Shown one piece after another: positions 23,201 to 33,526 of a stretch of 64,000 bases of DNA. This DNA is from Plasmodium coatneyi (taxonomy: Eukaryota > Apicomplexa > Aconoidasida > Haemosporida > Plasmodiidae), in contig NC_033559.1 in the NCBI RefSeq assembly GCF_001680005.1, positions 1,550,001 through 1,614,000 of the forward strand. The letters run 5' to 3'. How positions within the stretch are numbered: position 1 is the first letter of the stretch; each line of letters begins with the position of its first letter. The notes under the pieces are model-generated. The model saw only the letters and a program-made list of their open reading frames with translations. It had not been told where the DNA came from and did no database searches. Made by a program: the position numbers and the translations under genes.

Positions 23201-24742
23201 GGTGTAATCGTCCCTCGAACTTCCACAACCAGCGACACACTCAGTGAATGCCACGCTATCCCATGCCTGCTCATCGTCGACTCTCCCTTCCCCCTCCGAT
23301 TCGTCCAACAGCTGAAACCCTTTGTCACTTATTTTATTTTCCACATTTTTAATTTCGTTTAATATGGATTCGAAGGTGGTTCTGGACTGCTTGGGGGGAT
23401 TCTTCCTGATATGTCTCCTGTTGTTGGGGAGTACGTATCCTTTCGCCTCCTTTATACCTGTTTCTTTCGGAGGTGCCTCCATTGAACGCTTCTCCTCTGC
23501 CTTCCAGTTCTCCTTTCTCTTTTGGAATAAGCACTTGGTACTCACGTAGTTGTCTTCGACGGCGGTTACCTGGGGATGAGTGAATAAGGGGAGGGGTGCA
23601 CAATTAGGGGCGCTCCAAGTTAGCATGTTAGCTAGTTAGTGGCGTCGATAAGTCACCACCGAGTAGACATGCCCCACCTTGCGAAAAGCGCCCGGGGAAA
23701 GCGCGCCATAGTTCACGCGAAAACAGACAATTTCCTTCGTAGCAAACGCAACGAAGAGATAATCGGGCAGGTAAAAAATGCAGCAGATTCTCGAGTAATT
23801 GTTGTGGCACCTCAGCCGGGGCAAGTCCGTCGAATTGGTGGAGAGGTCAAAAAAAAGGACCTCATTATTGGAGAGACAGATGGTGAAGACGTGGAAGTCT
23901 AGCCACGAGGTTGCTACAACGGGACTGTTCAAGGAGAGTTCCTTTACCGCGGTGGTTACGTTTGATTTTGTGAGTTGCTCATTTGAGGTGGCTACAAAGA
24001 GGACACTCCTTTTTGACACCAAAATGATTTTCTTCCCATCGTAGGGGCACACCATCATTTTTTTAAAGCTCGATGAGGACTTGTGCGTGGCAATTACTTC
24101 CAGGTCTCCTTTTTTGTTGCTGACCAACTTGAGGGAGCAGAGAAGGTAGTCCGCATCGGAGGGTAGATTACCGCCCAACTCGTCGCTTAACTTACCGGGG
24201 TTATCCCTTCCAGACAGCGCTCCCTCCTGTAAGGGGAGCCCACGGCGTTTCTTTAGTAGCAGGTACACCTGGCCATCCTCCAGTGTTACGTCTTTTATGG
24301 TTTCCCCAACTCTGTGTGTTAAGTGCACCTCGAAGGAGTTTAACCCATTCGCCTCATCGAATACGAGGTAGCACAGCAAATCGCCAGAAGCTCTATGTAT
24401 GACCACTGCCATGGCATGCTCCCTTTCATTACAGGAGAATTTCCTCACAGGGTGTGGGATGTACCTTCCCTCCACGTTGTTTGTGCCAGAGTTCGTTTTC
24501 CCGTTCGTTTCTCCCTTCATGGCAACCCCTGTAGTGAGGCCCACTGCTACCTTCGCGCTTCTTCTCCCCTGGCCCGTCTCCAGCTCGAAGCGAACTTCCC
24601 CAAGGGTCTCACAACACGAAATGAACAAAAACTTCCTCTCATTGTTTACAAGGTTAAGTAGACAAATACAACCACCTTGCAAGAGGCACATAACATTTTC
24701 GCTGATGTATTGAAAGTCGGAACACGAATTGTAACGCGTCAT
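17274..24742 (-). CDS. WD40 plus coiled-coil axonemal protein, CFAP43/CFAP44 type
   Basis: Twelve minus-strand exons: 23678..24742, 20240..23569, 19762..20129, 19499..19633, 19281..19343, 18949..19126, 18767..18811, 18511..18630, 18227..18349, 17990..18122, 17728..17843, 17274..17639. Phases agree throughout, giving 2,013 aa. The N-terminal half is beta-propeller-like with WD-type strands (for example VMCLLQGGCICLLNLVNN, and MGECNCLFVALTDGSFFFIN in exon 2), interrupted by low-complexity inserts. The C-terminal half is almost entirely coiled coil (QIDKLRKQLHELITQNEN, then LDRKNFFFDRKIINESE). The sequence of L.xLI.xNE, a Leu-Asp-Arg step, then long coiled coil is the arrangement seen in CFAP43/CFAP44-family axonemal tether proteins. 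In Plasmodium such a protein would act in the male gamete flagellum. The choice between CFAP43, CFAP44 and a relative is not possible by eye. Many small 3' exons contrast with one 3.3-kb exon. Confidence 0.8.
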
Positions 24743-25593
24743 GGTACATCTTGTAGCGTCACATATTGTGAGATGCGGGGAGTGGAAGAACGTTAGACAT
24801 AAGCCTTAACTGAGATTCATGCGAGCAGCAGACTGAAATAAAGGAGCGCGGGGCAGTGCCATATATAAAACTCCGCAACGTTGTGCTTAGCGGATGGGTA
24901 AGTCCCTGCACGGTGGGAAAAGACGAAGGGCAATACGTACCTATCCGCGTGACCATACGCATTTTCCTCTTTTTATTTCCCTCCATTTTTGCTGCTATTC
25001 ACCTTCCCACACTGCGCGAGACAAAGCAAACAAAAAAAAAAAAAAAGACATCTACCGAGTGCGTTACCTTACTGAAGTGACAAACGGGTGAGAATCCCCG
25101 CCGGTAAGACTTATAAGGCGAGAAAAAGTGAGAAGAAATGACGAAAAGGGAGAACTAAATTTTGCGCTGATTTTCTTAACACGTTTGTGCTTCCTGCGGA
25201 AGAAGACTATCTCTGCCCTATCATTTTACACAGCTCACGTAGCTCTGCGGTCAGGGAGGCAAATTGACGACGCGCATATCGTCTTGGAATGTTTAATGTA
25301 GAGAGTTGTACGAGGGCAAACTGCCAATCGGCCACCCGGAAAGTCGCGTCTCTTTCCATCCTCCAAAGTTCCCTCACAGAAAGTGCAAAAATGTTACGTC
25401 TACATTTTGGCTGAATTTGTAAGGGGCCTACCCCCGCTTTATTCGCGGAGCTCCTTTATTTTTCTCTCCGTTGTTGCACACACGAAGGGAGCGCAGTACC
25501 ATCCTGGACACCATTTAAGGTGCCTCCCAATAGAGTTACAGGAAGGATGCCTCAGCGTTGCTAGTGCCAGGGCAGTTTAGCCGATCCGTCATA
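24743..25593. promoter_or_regulatory. Divergent intergenic region, probable shared promoter
   Basis: About 850 bp separate the CFAP43/44-type start on the minus strand from a small plus-strand candidate. No coding segment with splice continuity is present. By position it should contain both 5' UTRs and promoters; no specific element is recognised. Confidence 0.35.
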
Positions 25594-26036
25594 ATGGCAA
25601 AGGAAAATGTCGGTGGGTGGCACTCAATTTGTTTCCTCTTTTTTACTGTTTCATTCTATGAGTTTTTTATTTAACCCCCCACAGCTTGCACAACTGAACA
25701 GCTGCCCGTTTTGCGTGCGTACCATTTGGAGGAACACATTCAAATTTTCCTTAGGGGCCAACTTAAAGGCAATCAAAACGGAGTACCGCGTTGGCTTTGT
25801 TTCTGTCATCGAGTGAGTCATTCCCCTTGGCGTTACAACTTTTCCCTCTGAGGATACACTACTTCCTTTGAACTCATCTCCATTTTGAAATGAATATATG
25901 TGCGTATGTGCCCATGTACGCAATTTTCACCGACTTCGTCAAAATCAACGCCGTTTCATAGGAAGAAGCACTCGCGGAAGAAGTGATCCTGAAGAACTGC
26001 AGAACGGAATGCGGCATACAGAAAGGATTGCACTGA
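25594..26036 (+). CDS. Candidate 73-aa protein in three exons, function unknown
   Basis: Model join(25594..25612,25685..25812,25962..26036), phases 1/0, 73 aa. Splice sites are GTGGGT/ACAG and GTGAGT/CATAG. The product starts MAKENV and has a central stretch EEHIQIFLRGQLKG and an acidic helix EEALAEEVILKN. A competing reading of exon 2 in another frame gives a CPFC-containing stretch ending KKHSRKK, and uses a weaker donor (GTCGGT). No family is recognised for either. The exon spacing and good splice signals are why it is listed. Confidence 0.35.
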
Positions 26037-26532
26037 AGCAGGAAAAGCATAGTTATAGCTATCCTAAAGCAGTTAGCCAGAAAGAAAAAAATATGAACAA
26101 AAAAAAAAAAAAAAAAAAAATATTCCATGTTCATGTAAAAATGGCATGTAGCTGTGATAAAAGGAGTGACCTTTCCTGTACGTAAGAAAAAGCACATATG
26201 GTTTTTTTCTTTTCGAAAAATCACATCGTTAATGTTAATGAAAGCGCAGTTTTGAGATGTTACGTGAGGAGAAAAGGAGAGAAGTCACTTTCGTCAAAAA
26301 AGGGAACAACATTGCGCATGAGTGAAAAGAAAAAAAAAAACAAAACAAAAGGGACATCCTCTGCAAGGGCTACAAGAGGATAGAAACCTTAAATAAAGAG
26401 AGGGTTAGTAAGAAGTGGACCTGAAGAGATATTCACCACTGAGGAGTGTACCCCTACCGGTGACGAAAAGGACCATCGCGTATAGTGTGCCAAACGTCCA
26501 CCACCACCTACCTGTCCAGTGAGCCCGCAAAA

Positions 26533-27183
26533 ATGTCGTTCCTTAGTAGCCCCTCGACCAACCACATGATAACCAACTTAACCAAAAGGACAAATGAATT
26601 TCAATCCAAAATAGATAGCATACTTAACAAAATAAGCACGGAAAGCTTGCCCTTCCAGAAGAAGTCCTTCATTTGCTGCGTGAACTGCTTCGACACATAC
26701 AACACGGATTTTGAGACCATCGGCAAGTGCGTGAACAACTGCCAGAAAGGGACGGAGCATTTTGTGCAGGTCGTCCAAAATGAGATGCAGAACTTGCAGA
26801 ACAATTTACAGTCATGTCAGCAGGTAAGTTGAAAAAAGAAGAAGGAGGATAAAAATAGAATAATACCGTGCAGGGTCCGTGTGCGTATTGTGGGGTGGGC
26901 ATCCCTGGGAGGTATCCAATACGGAGGTGCCACCTGTTATATGCATCTTCGCCACCCCCTGTGCACATTAGCATCACCCCTTATGCTCCTTCCCCCGCCA
27001 CCTTTTCAGTCCTGCTTCTACAAGTACTCCCCCAATTATGCCAAAAGCAACGCAAACATAGACGGTCCAACCATCGAAAAAGAAATGGAAGGGTGCGTGG
27101 TCAAGTGTTTCGACAAGCATGAACCCATGCTGCCGGAAATATCCGACCGCCTGCACAAGACGCTAAAGGAAGAGATGAAATGA
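26533..27183 (+). CDS. FAM136A (DUF842) family, mitochondrial twin-cysteine protein
   Basis: Model join(26533..26823,27010..27183), phase 0, 154 aa. The start is the ATG after GCAAAA; the upstream GTG in the same frame is not used. The cysteine pattern is diagnostic: CCVNC, CVNNC, then across the splice CQQSC, and CVVKC near the C terminus, with helical heptads between (FVQVVQNEMQNLQNNL). FAM136A proteins are small helical proteins of the mitochondrial intermembrane space, presumably folded by oxidative import (MIA40); their exact role is not settled. The length is close to the human homologue (about 138 aa). It is followed 13 bp later by the start of another small candidate on the same strand. 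Confidence 0.85.
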
Positions 27184-27196
27184 GAAAAAAGGAAAA

Positions 27197-27520
27197 ATGA
27201 GCGCAAATAAGAGGGAGCGGCTTGTTGTAAACTTCCCTAAGGTGGCCATCACCGAGGGAACAACAAGGGAGGAAACGGTGCAGAGTCCTACCCCCATGGA
27301 GAAAAAACAGAACAAGGAAAACAACGTAGGATAATATATGTCACTACCGTACAACATGGATAACCGGCGCAAGAGTTACGTGGATGACCCTTCCCTTCGC
27401 CTTCCAGCGCAGTACAGTCGTTTGATTTGATGTTTTTTTCTTATTTCTTTTAAGACCATACAGCAGGACTCCTCATTTGAGTTGATCCTAGTCTATGACA
27501 TGTTAGGGGCTACCTTTTAG
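27197..27520 (+). CDS. Candidate 64-aa protein in two exons, function unknown
   Basis: Model join(27197..27325,27455..27520), phase 0, 64 aa. Exon 1 encodes MSANKRERLVVNFPKVAI followed by a Glu/Thr/Lys-rich stretch. Exon 2, after a T-rich acceptor (CTTTTAAG), encodes QQDSSFELILVYDMLGATF and stops. Exon 1 is too short for ordinary ORF calling. The ATG lies only 13 bp after the FAM136A stop, so it could also be a 3' UTR frame of that transcript. No family is recognised. Confidence 0.4.
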
Positions 27521-28061
27521 GAGACCCTTAACTAATGTTGCTTGTAGCATTAGGACAGATCCGCCACTGAGTGTGCCCCCCTCCCGTGCGCATTAGCATA
27601 TACCCCTTTTTTTTTTTTTTTTTTTTTTTCTTTTTATTGTGTGTGTACGCATTCCATTTCTTTTTTTTTTTTAAATTTTTAGAGGGGTAAACGGATATAT
27701 TTTTTTTTCTTTCATTTGTATACTTAAAAAAAACATAGGGGAAGATATTCCCAAAAAGGGCCGCGAAACAAGAAAAGAAAAAAGGGGCAGATCTTTTCGA
27801 AAAAAATATTTGGGCATTTAAAGAAAGATGGAAAAAATTTAGGAAGGTAAAAAACTATAACAAAAAAAAATTTCATGAACATATTTTGTATCTTCAATAA
27901 AAAAAATTATCCCAACCAATCAGAATAAAGTACGAAAAATTTTTTCTTTTTAATTTATATCAATTACACATGAACATGTAAAAAATTTAATACAAAACAA
28001 AAAAAAAAAACAAAAAAAAAAAACAAAAAAAAAAAAAACAAAAAAAAGAAAAATATATTTA
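27521..28061. other. AT-rich boundary of the variant-antigen island
   Basis: Base composition changes sharply here: a long T-run at about 27607-27629, then A-rich DNA with (CAAAAAAAA)-type tracts near 27995-28045. No coding segment. This is the edge between the housekeeping block and the SICAvar/KIR island. Confidence 0.6.
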
Positions 28062-28330
28062 CTACACCCTAAACCCGGAATCTGAACTTGGAACACTTTC
28101 CTTAGAAACATCTTCCTCAGGAAGGAAGTATTCCCTCTCTAAACCCGGAATCTTAACATGGAACCTGTTCCGCAGAAAATTCATCCTTCCCAACATCAAC
28201 CCTAAACGCGGAATCTGAACTTGCAACCTGTTCCTTACGGAAAAAAGTCTTCCTCCCTAAACCCGGAATATGAACTTAGAACCTTCTCTTTAGGAGCATT
28301 TTCTTCTTCTATAAAGCCGGAACCCATAAA
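28062..28330 (-). repeat. Degenerate C-terminal repeat of SICAvar, about 56-70 bp unit, five copies
   Basis: Five copies of a unit whose minus strand reads around GTTCCAAGTTCAGATTCCGG start near 28067, 28137, 28199, 28255 and 28311 (the last partial). In frame, the copy next to 28062 encodes SSDSGFRV followed by a stop, the kind of ending expected for SICA cytoplasmic tails. The current frame stops earlier, at 28235, inside the array. Confidence 0.75.
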
Positions 28331-31300
28331 TTCTTGAACCAAAATTTCAAAAAAGTCCTCCTGAACCAGTTTGGTGTCCCCCTTTTGACATTCGTCTAAG
28401 ACTTCTAAATGAATATCAATAATGGTACGACGACCTACACCACGCTTACCAACTTGTTTCCTTCTTTTCTGTGGTGTTGATCTTGGTTGTTTTCGTTCCC
28501 TTACTAAGGTATATTCATGTGGACCATCCTGCTGATCCACGTAATCAAGAGGTTGTTCTTCTAAAGGAGGACCACGTATTTGAGGAGCTCTTCTGTAACG
28601 CTTTCTTCCCTTACCAAGCATTCCAAAGTACTAAAGAAAAAAAAAGGAAAGGGTTGTTAGGGGTGGTAGTGTGGAAGGAAGATTGTTAAAGTGATAGGTT
28701 GTAGGGAGGTTGTTAGGGTGGAAGGAAGTGTTGTTAGGGTGGAAGGAAGTGTTGTTAGGGTGGAAGGAAGTGTTGTTAGGGTGGAAGGAAGTGTTGTTAG
28801 GGTGGAAGGAAGTGTTGTTAGGGTGGAAGGTGGAAGGAAGGAATGTTGTTAGCGTGGTGGTAGGAAGGTTGTTAGGTGGGTTGTTAGGTGGGTTGTTAGG
28901 TGGTAGGTGGGTTGTTAGGTGGTAGGTGGGTTGTTAGGTGGTAGGTGGGTTGTTAGGTGGTAGGTGGGTTGTTAGGTGGTAGGTGGGTTGTTAGGTGGTA
29001 GGTGGGTTGTTAGGTGGTAGGTGGGTTGTTAGGTGGTAGGTGGGTTGTTAGGTGGTAGGTGGGTTGTTAGGGGTGGAAGGAAGGAATGGTATAAGGAAGG
29101 GAGTTAAAGGAGGGTCTGAGGAGGCAGGAACGAAGGTGGGTGTACGGAAGGAAGGGAAGGACTGTTAGGGGTGGTAGGTGGAATGGAAGGAAGAAATAAA
29201 TGAAGGAAGAATAAAGGAAGAAGGTAGTTAAGAAGAAATGTTCTTATTATTATCAGAAGAACTGTTATGATAAAAGAAAGGATATGTGTTTTGTGCATAT
29301 ATATATATGTTCCCTATGATAAGTGTATCTATTTTTTTACCTTGGTAAGAAGATAACCAATAACGACAGTTCCAATGAAGACAGGGATTAAGGGAATAGA
29401 GGGGATGGTAGAGTCCCCTATATTCTCTTCATCCCTGGTTCCAGGTTGAATTCGGGGTGATGGATTATGTATTGCAGTTTTCGTTGATGGAAATGCTTTT
29501 CCTGAGCTTATACCCCCTGATGTTAATTCCGGCGTTGGGGGAGATGCACTAACTTTCATTTCATTATCCGGTGCCTGTGGAGTATGAGGAGTTGATGCGG
29601 CCGGACTCCCTTCTCCTACAGTGGGAACCGATATGTCTACCTTCGGGCGTGATATATCCACTTTGGGAACCTTTATATCTATTTGTGGATCTTTTAGGTC
29701 AACCGTCCCTTGAGGATTACTATCATCTACAGCGTTTGGAGCGATAGGAAGGGCGACGGGGAGACCGGTAGAATCTTCGTGGACAGGAGTGACAGAAGAA
29801 GAAGGAAGGTGAGCTGTACCTTCAGCTACATTAACATTACCTGGTGAACTACCTGCTCTACCAACAGGACCAACCCCTCCAGGTTTAGCTTCCTGGTCCT
29901 CATCAGGAAGAGCAACGGATGGTTCTGTTGATAGCGGATCACCATCTCCGTCCAGACTAAGACATTTCATAGCTTCCTCCCCGTCACCATCTACCTGTCC
30001 ACTAGCACACTGCTCCTTAGTAGGTTTCTTTTTAGGAGATGTTGTACTCTTACCTGTGTCCTCTGTTTGAGCAGTGTCCTTCGTCCCTGCTGGTTTTGGT
30101 TGTGGTTTCTCTGGTATGGGTACTGCGTGTGCTGGTTTCTCTGAGTCACTTTTTTTTGTTCCTTTTTCTTGACTTTCCTCACCCCCTTTCTCCTCCTTAC
30201 CGTCGGAGGCGGGGAGTGATGGACCAAAGTCTAAGAGAGACTGCTTCTTCATCTCTACCTTCTTCTTCACTTCTTTAATTTTATCTCCAAAATTTCCTTG
30301 ATCTGCTTTCAATATATTCACTATTTCGGATCCCTCCTTCAATTCCTCCATGAATTCATTTAATGCTGCATTTGCATTATTATCCCAATTAGCATTATCC
30401 TTTCGACTTAGCTTTACATTACTGAGCTTATTCCCTCCTCCTTTACACCATCCTTTTGTGTCTACGTCGTCCATCTTTCTCCCACATTTCCCCCCTTGCA
30501 TCCATTTCATTATTAAGTTCAACATATCGTTGCCATCCCTCCACAGATTCTTAATAGACAGGTATGCACAGTTTGCATATTTCTCTGTACCTGGTAATGT
30601 ATCTTTCATACTGTGCATTCCTGTGAAGACATACTTAATAACTTCACTCGGAACACAATGATCTCTCACATACATTAACCAGATATTTAATAAATCGCAC
30701 TTCCCTACGCATGCTTTCCTTTGGCCCGTGTGTGTGGAACTATTTTTTTCACAATAATATGGGTTATTATTCACCATCAGTAAGTTCTTTAACAGAACTT
30801 TGCAAAATTCTTGGTACCTGCCCATATTACCTTTGTCCTCATCCTTAATTTCATCACACCAAGGAAACAACATCTCTAGTTTACTGTACTTATAGTCCTT
30901 ACTATCTTCCTTCTCAGTTGGATTATTGGAGAACTTCGTGAACAGCTCATCCCACTGTGCTGTACATTAATGGAAAAATATAAATGCAATATACATTCAT
31001 GCATCCATGTTCTTCTAATATTTAATTCTACCATTACCATAAGGATTATTACATGAATGATTCATACTCCCTTTGAACAGGAGGAAATATTTCAAATTTG
31101 GAGTATACCTTCCTCCCCCTCCTCAAAATTTGCACTTGCACATTCCCCTGTGAGGATGCTTGGTGGTGGGGTTCTTTGTCTCTGTATTTCTTTGTTTATT
31201 TCCTCTTCAATTTTATTAATACCCTGCAATTTCCCTTCCTTTATTTTAAGGAATAAATTCTTTTGACTTTCCCCTGTTATATATGTTCCATTTTCCACTA

Positions 31301-33526
31301 CTTCCTGCACTTCCTTCATTTCCTTCCCTTCTGTCCATTCCTGTGCTCTATTTTCTCCCTTTTCCTTATTCTTTTTTTTTTCTTTGGTAACCCTTGAATT
31401 CATGCACCACGGTGCATTATTAGTTTTGCTTAGATTCCCATAGCCTGCAACAACGGATTCTTTCTCTTCAATCCATTGCGCTACTCTTTCCCCAATTAGT
31501 TTTGTTCCTATTCTTACTTCTTCGAAATTCATCCATGCACATTTTCCATAACTGTCAGGAACCCCCAATGCTGCCCTCTGTGGTTCTGTTACTCTTAATG
31601 CGTAGTCCAAATAATCTTCGAACCAGCAGTACTTCTTGAATACTTTGAACATGGCTACAGATCCTACAATACACCTCATAAATGCCTTTTCCTTCTCTTC
31701 CTCTTCATTTCCCTTTACTCCATCCATACCCTCTGTTCTTAACCCTTGCATAAAATAAAATATTTTCATTAAATTCTTGCACATTGATTTATGGTTATCC
31801 TCAATTTGAATTTCATCTTCCAGGTCGTTCTCACAGAACTCTTTTATTATTTCATCCTCCTTACTCAACGCATTTATTAGTTTTTCTGACATTCCTCTTA
31901 AATCATCCCATATTTTTTTCTATAAAATAGGAAAAGTGAGGTTCCCACTTATTAGCAATTATCTTCCATATACATTGTACTCCTTTTTGTTCTAATATGT
32001 TCCAAATAATATACACTCCTCACACAGAATTTCCATCTAATTTCATGAGAATTACGAATCCCTCATCATCCCAAATGCCCCTTCTTTCTATCCATTTTAC
32101 TAGGAAATCTGTAAATGGATCCCCCATAGGCCCCACTTCTACATTCGGTTCTAGTGAAAGACTTGTTTTTTGCCCATCTCCTGGTGATCCTGTTGGACTT
32201 CTTGTTGTTGACACTGGAATCACTCCATTCGACATATCATCAGTGCCCGGAAGAGCTGCATCTGTACCGAATGTCATAATTACGGCACCACCATGTTCTA
32301 TTGACCTACAGGAAGGACGGGGGAAAAAAAGATGAAAACAGAGAATGAGAGAGAACAGAAAATACTTTTTTTTATACTTTTTTTTTTCTTTTTTTTCTCG
32401 TACAACTACTTTTATAAAGCATATATATATATGTGTGTCTACATAGATATATATGAATATACATATATATGCATACGGTATATATATACATATGTGTGTA
32501 GACACACACACACATATACATAAATAATCGTAACCATACCCTCCACCTGCAACAGGCGTTATTGTCATTCCGCTCGGTTTTCCTCGCGTGAGAGTAAATA
32601 CATATTCCCCCCCACTTTGAAAACCATTGAAAGTTTTATTGTTTGATCCAGGTTCTGCACTACGTGCAACATTCCCTGCTTCGTTCGAAGGTTGTTGATT
32701 TGATTGTTGGTGATCATTCATTGTTGTTCTTAGACCTGAAGTCCTCATACCGTTATTACTATTACCCGAAAGACCTAATTTGGTTAGAGGATCATCCTGC
32801 CCCGGACATTGTTTCTGAGGTGTTATGTTTGTATTTATTAAATTCATAACTTCATTATTTCCCTTTATAGAACTATAAATAGTGTTCAGCACATTGAGAT
32901 TACCATTCACTATATCCATAGCACCTAACTCCTTATATTCACACACATTACATGTACCCGGCCTACTAAATGTTGCGCCCATACTCTTCATTGCATTGTA
33001 TACATTCTCCACAACACGGTTCTTATCACAGTGATCAGATATGTACATGGCTCTCCATAAGTTCAGTGTCGTGCAGTGCACATAATCCCTCAATACTTCC
33101 TCAGCACTTCTGCTTTCACATGGAATTTTGCTCATTTCTTTTATTTTCCATAAATTCTGCAATATGAATGTGCATACTTTTTTCTCCTGATCTGTCTCGC
33201 CTATGTTTTCACATGTTGCTTCAGTAATTACATCCTTATCATACTTCTTCGTCATTCCTTTAACAATTTCTTGAATCCACTTCCCTATTTTTAGGAATAA
33301 TTGTGTCTGTAAATTAGGAATAATATTTTTATATGTATTCTCCGTACATTTCATATTTATTATTATTACAGAAAAATAATATAGATTGGGGCAAGGACGT
33401 GTTCTTATTGTTCACATAGCCCTTATTATATTGTTATACCTCCGCTGCGCCTGAGCTTCTCCAATGGGACTTGTTATCGTGCAACCATTTCTTCTTCAAC
33501 TGTTCAAATACTACATCTTTCTGCAT
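28235..33526 (-). CDS. SICAvar variant antigen, compact six-exon gene
   Basis: Minus-strand exons 33440..33526, 32540..33306, 32026..32305, 31109..31919, 29341..30959 and 28235..28630; phases 0/2/0/1/0; 1,319 aa. Exon 1 is a short signal-free start (MQKDVVFEQLKKKW). Exons 2-3 and 4 carry cysteine-rich SICA domain segments (CENIGETDQEKKVC, then MKIFYFMQGL in exon 4). Exon 5 has a further domain (CVGKCDLLNIWLMYVRDHC), a long Pro/Ser/Thr/Glu-rich stalk and one transmembrane helix (LIPVFIGTVVIGYLLTK). Exon 6 is the conserved cytoplasmic domain (FGMLGKGRKRYRRAPQIRGP, then IDIHLEVLDECQKGD). SICA antigens are exposed on infected red cells and vary clonally. The donor after exon 3 (GTGTGA) is weak. 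Large SICAvar genes have more exons, so this is a short form. Confidence 0.85.
28703..28850. repeat. 21-bp minisatellite in the last SICAvar intron
   Basis: Six near-identical copies of a 21-bp unit, GTTAGGGTGGAAGGAAGTGTT in one phase. The plus-strand frame over it reads as a repeated LGWKEVL heptad and is a by-product of the 21-bp period. On the SICAvar sense strand the unit is C/A/T-rich and contains CCCTAACAAC. Confidence 0.9.
28858..29070. repeat. 19-bp minisatellite in the last SICAvar intron
   Basis: About nine copies of TGGTAGGTGGGTTGTTAGG on the plus strand. The strand opposite the SICAvar message is rich in spaced GG/GGG runs and could fold into G-quadruplexes. The sense strand reads CCTAACAACCCACCTACCA, the same motif found in the last introns of the KIR genes here. 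Confidence 0.9.

Noticed and set aside
28710..28925. Plus-strand frame with LGWKEVL repeats
   Set aside because: Created by the 21-bp minisatellite period inside the SICAvar intron; on the antisense strand.
28858..29070. CRISPR array
   Set aside because: Units are contiguous 19-bp direct repeats without unique spacers, in a eukaryotic intron.
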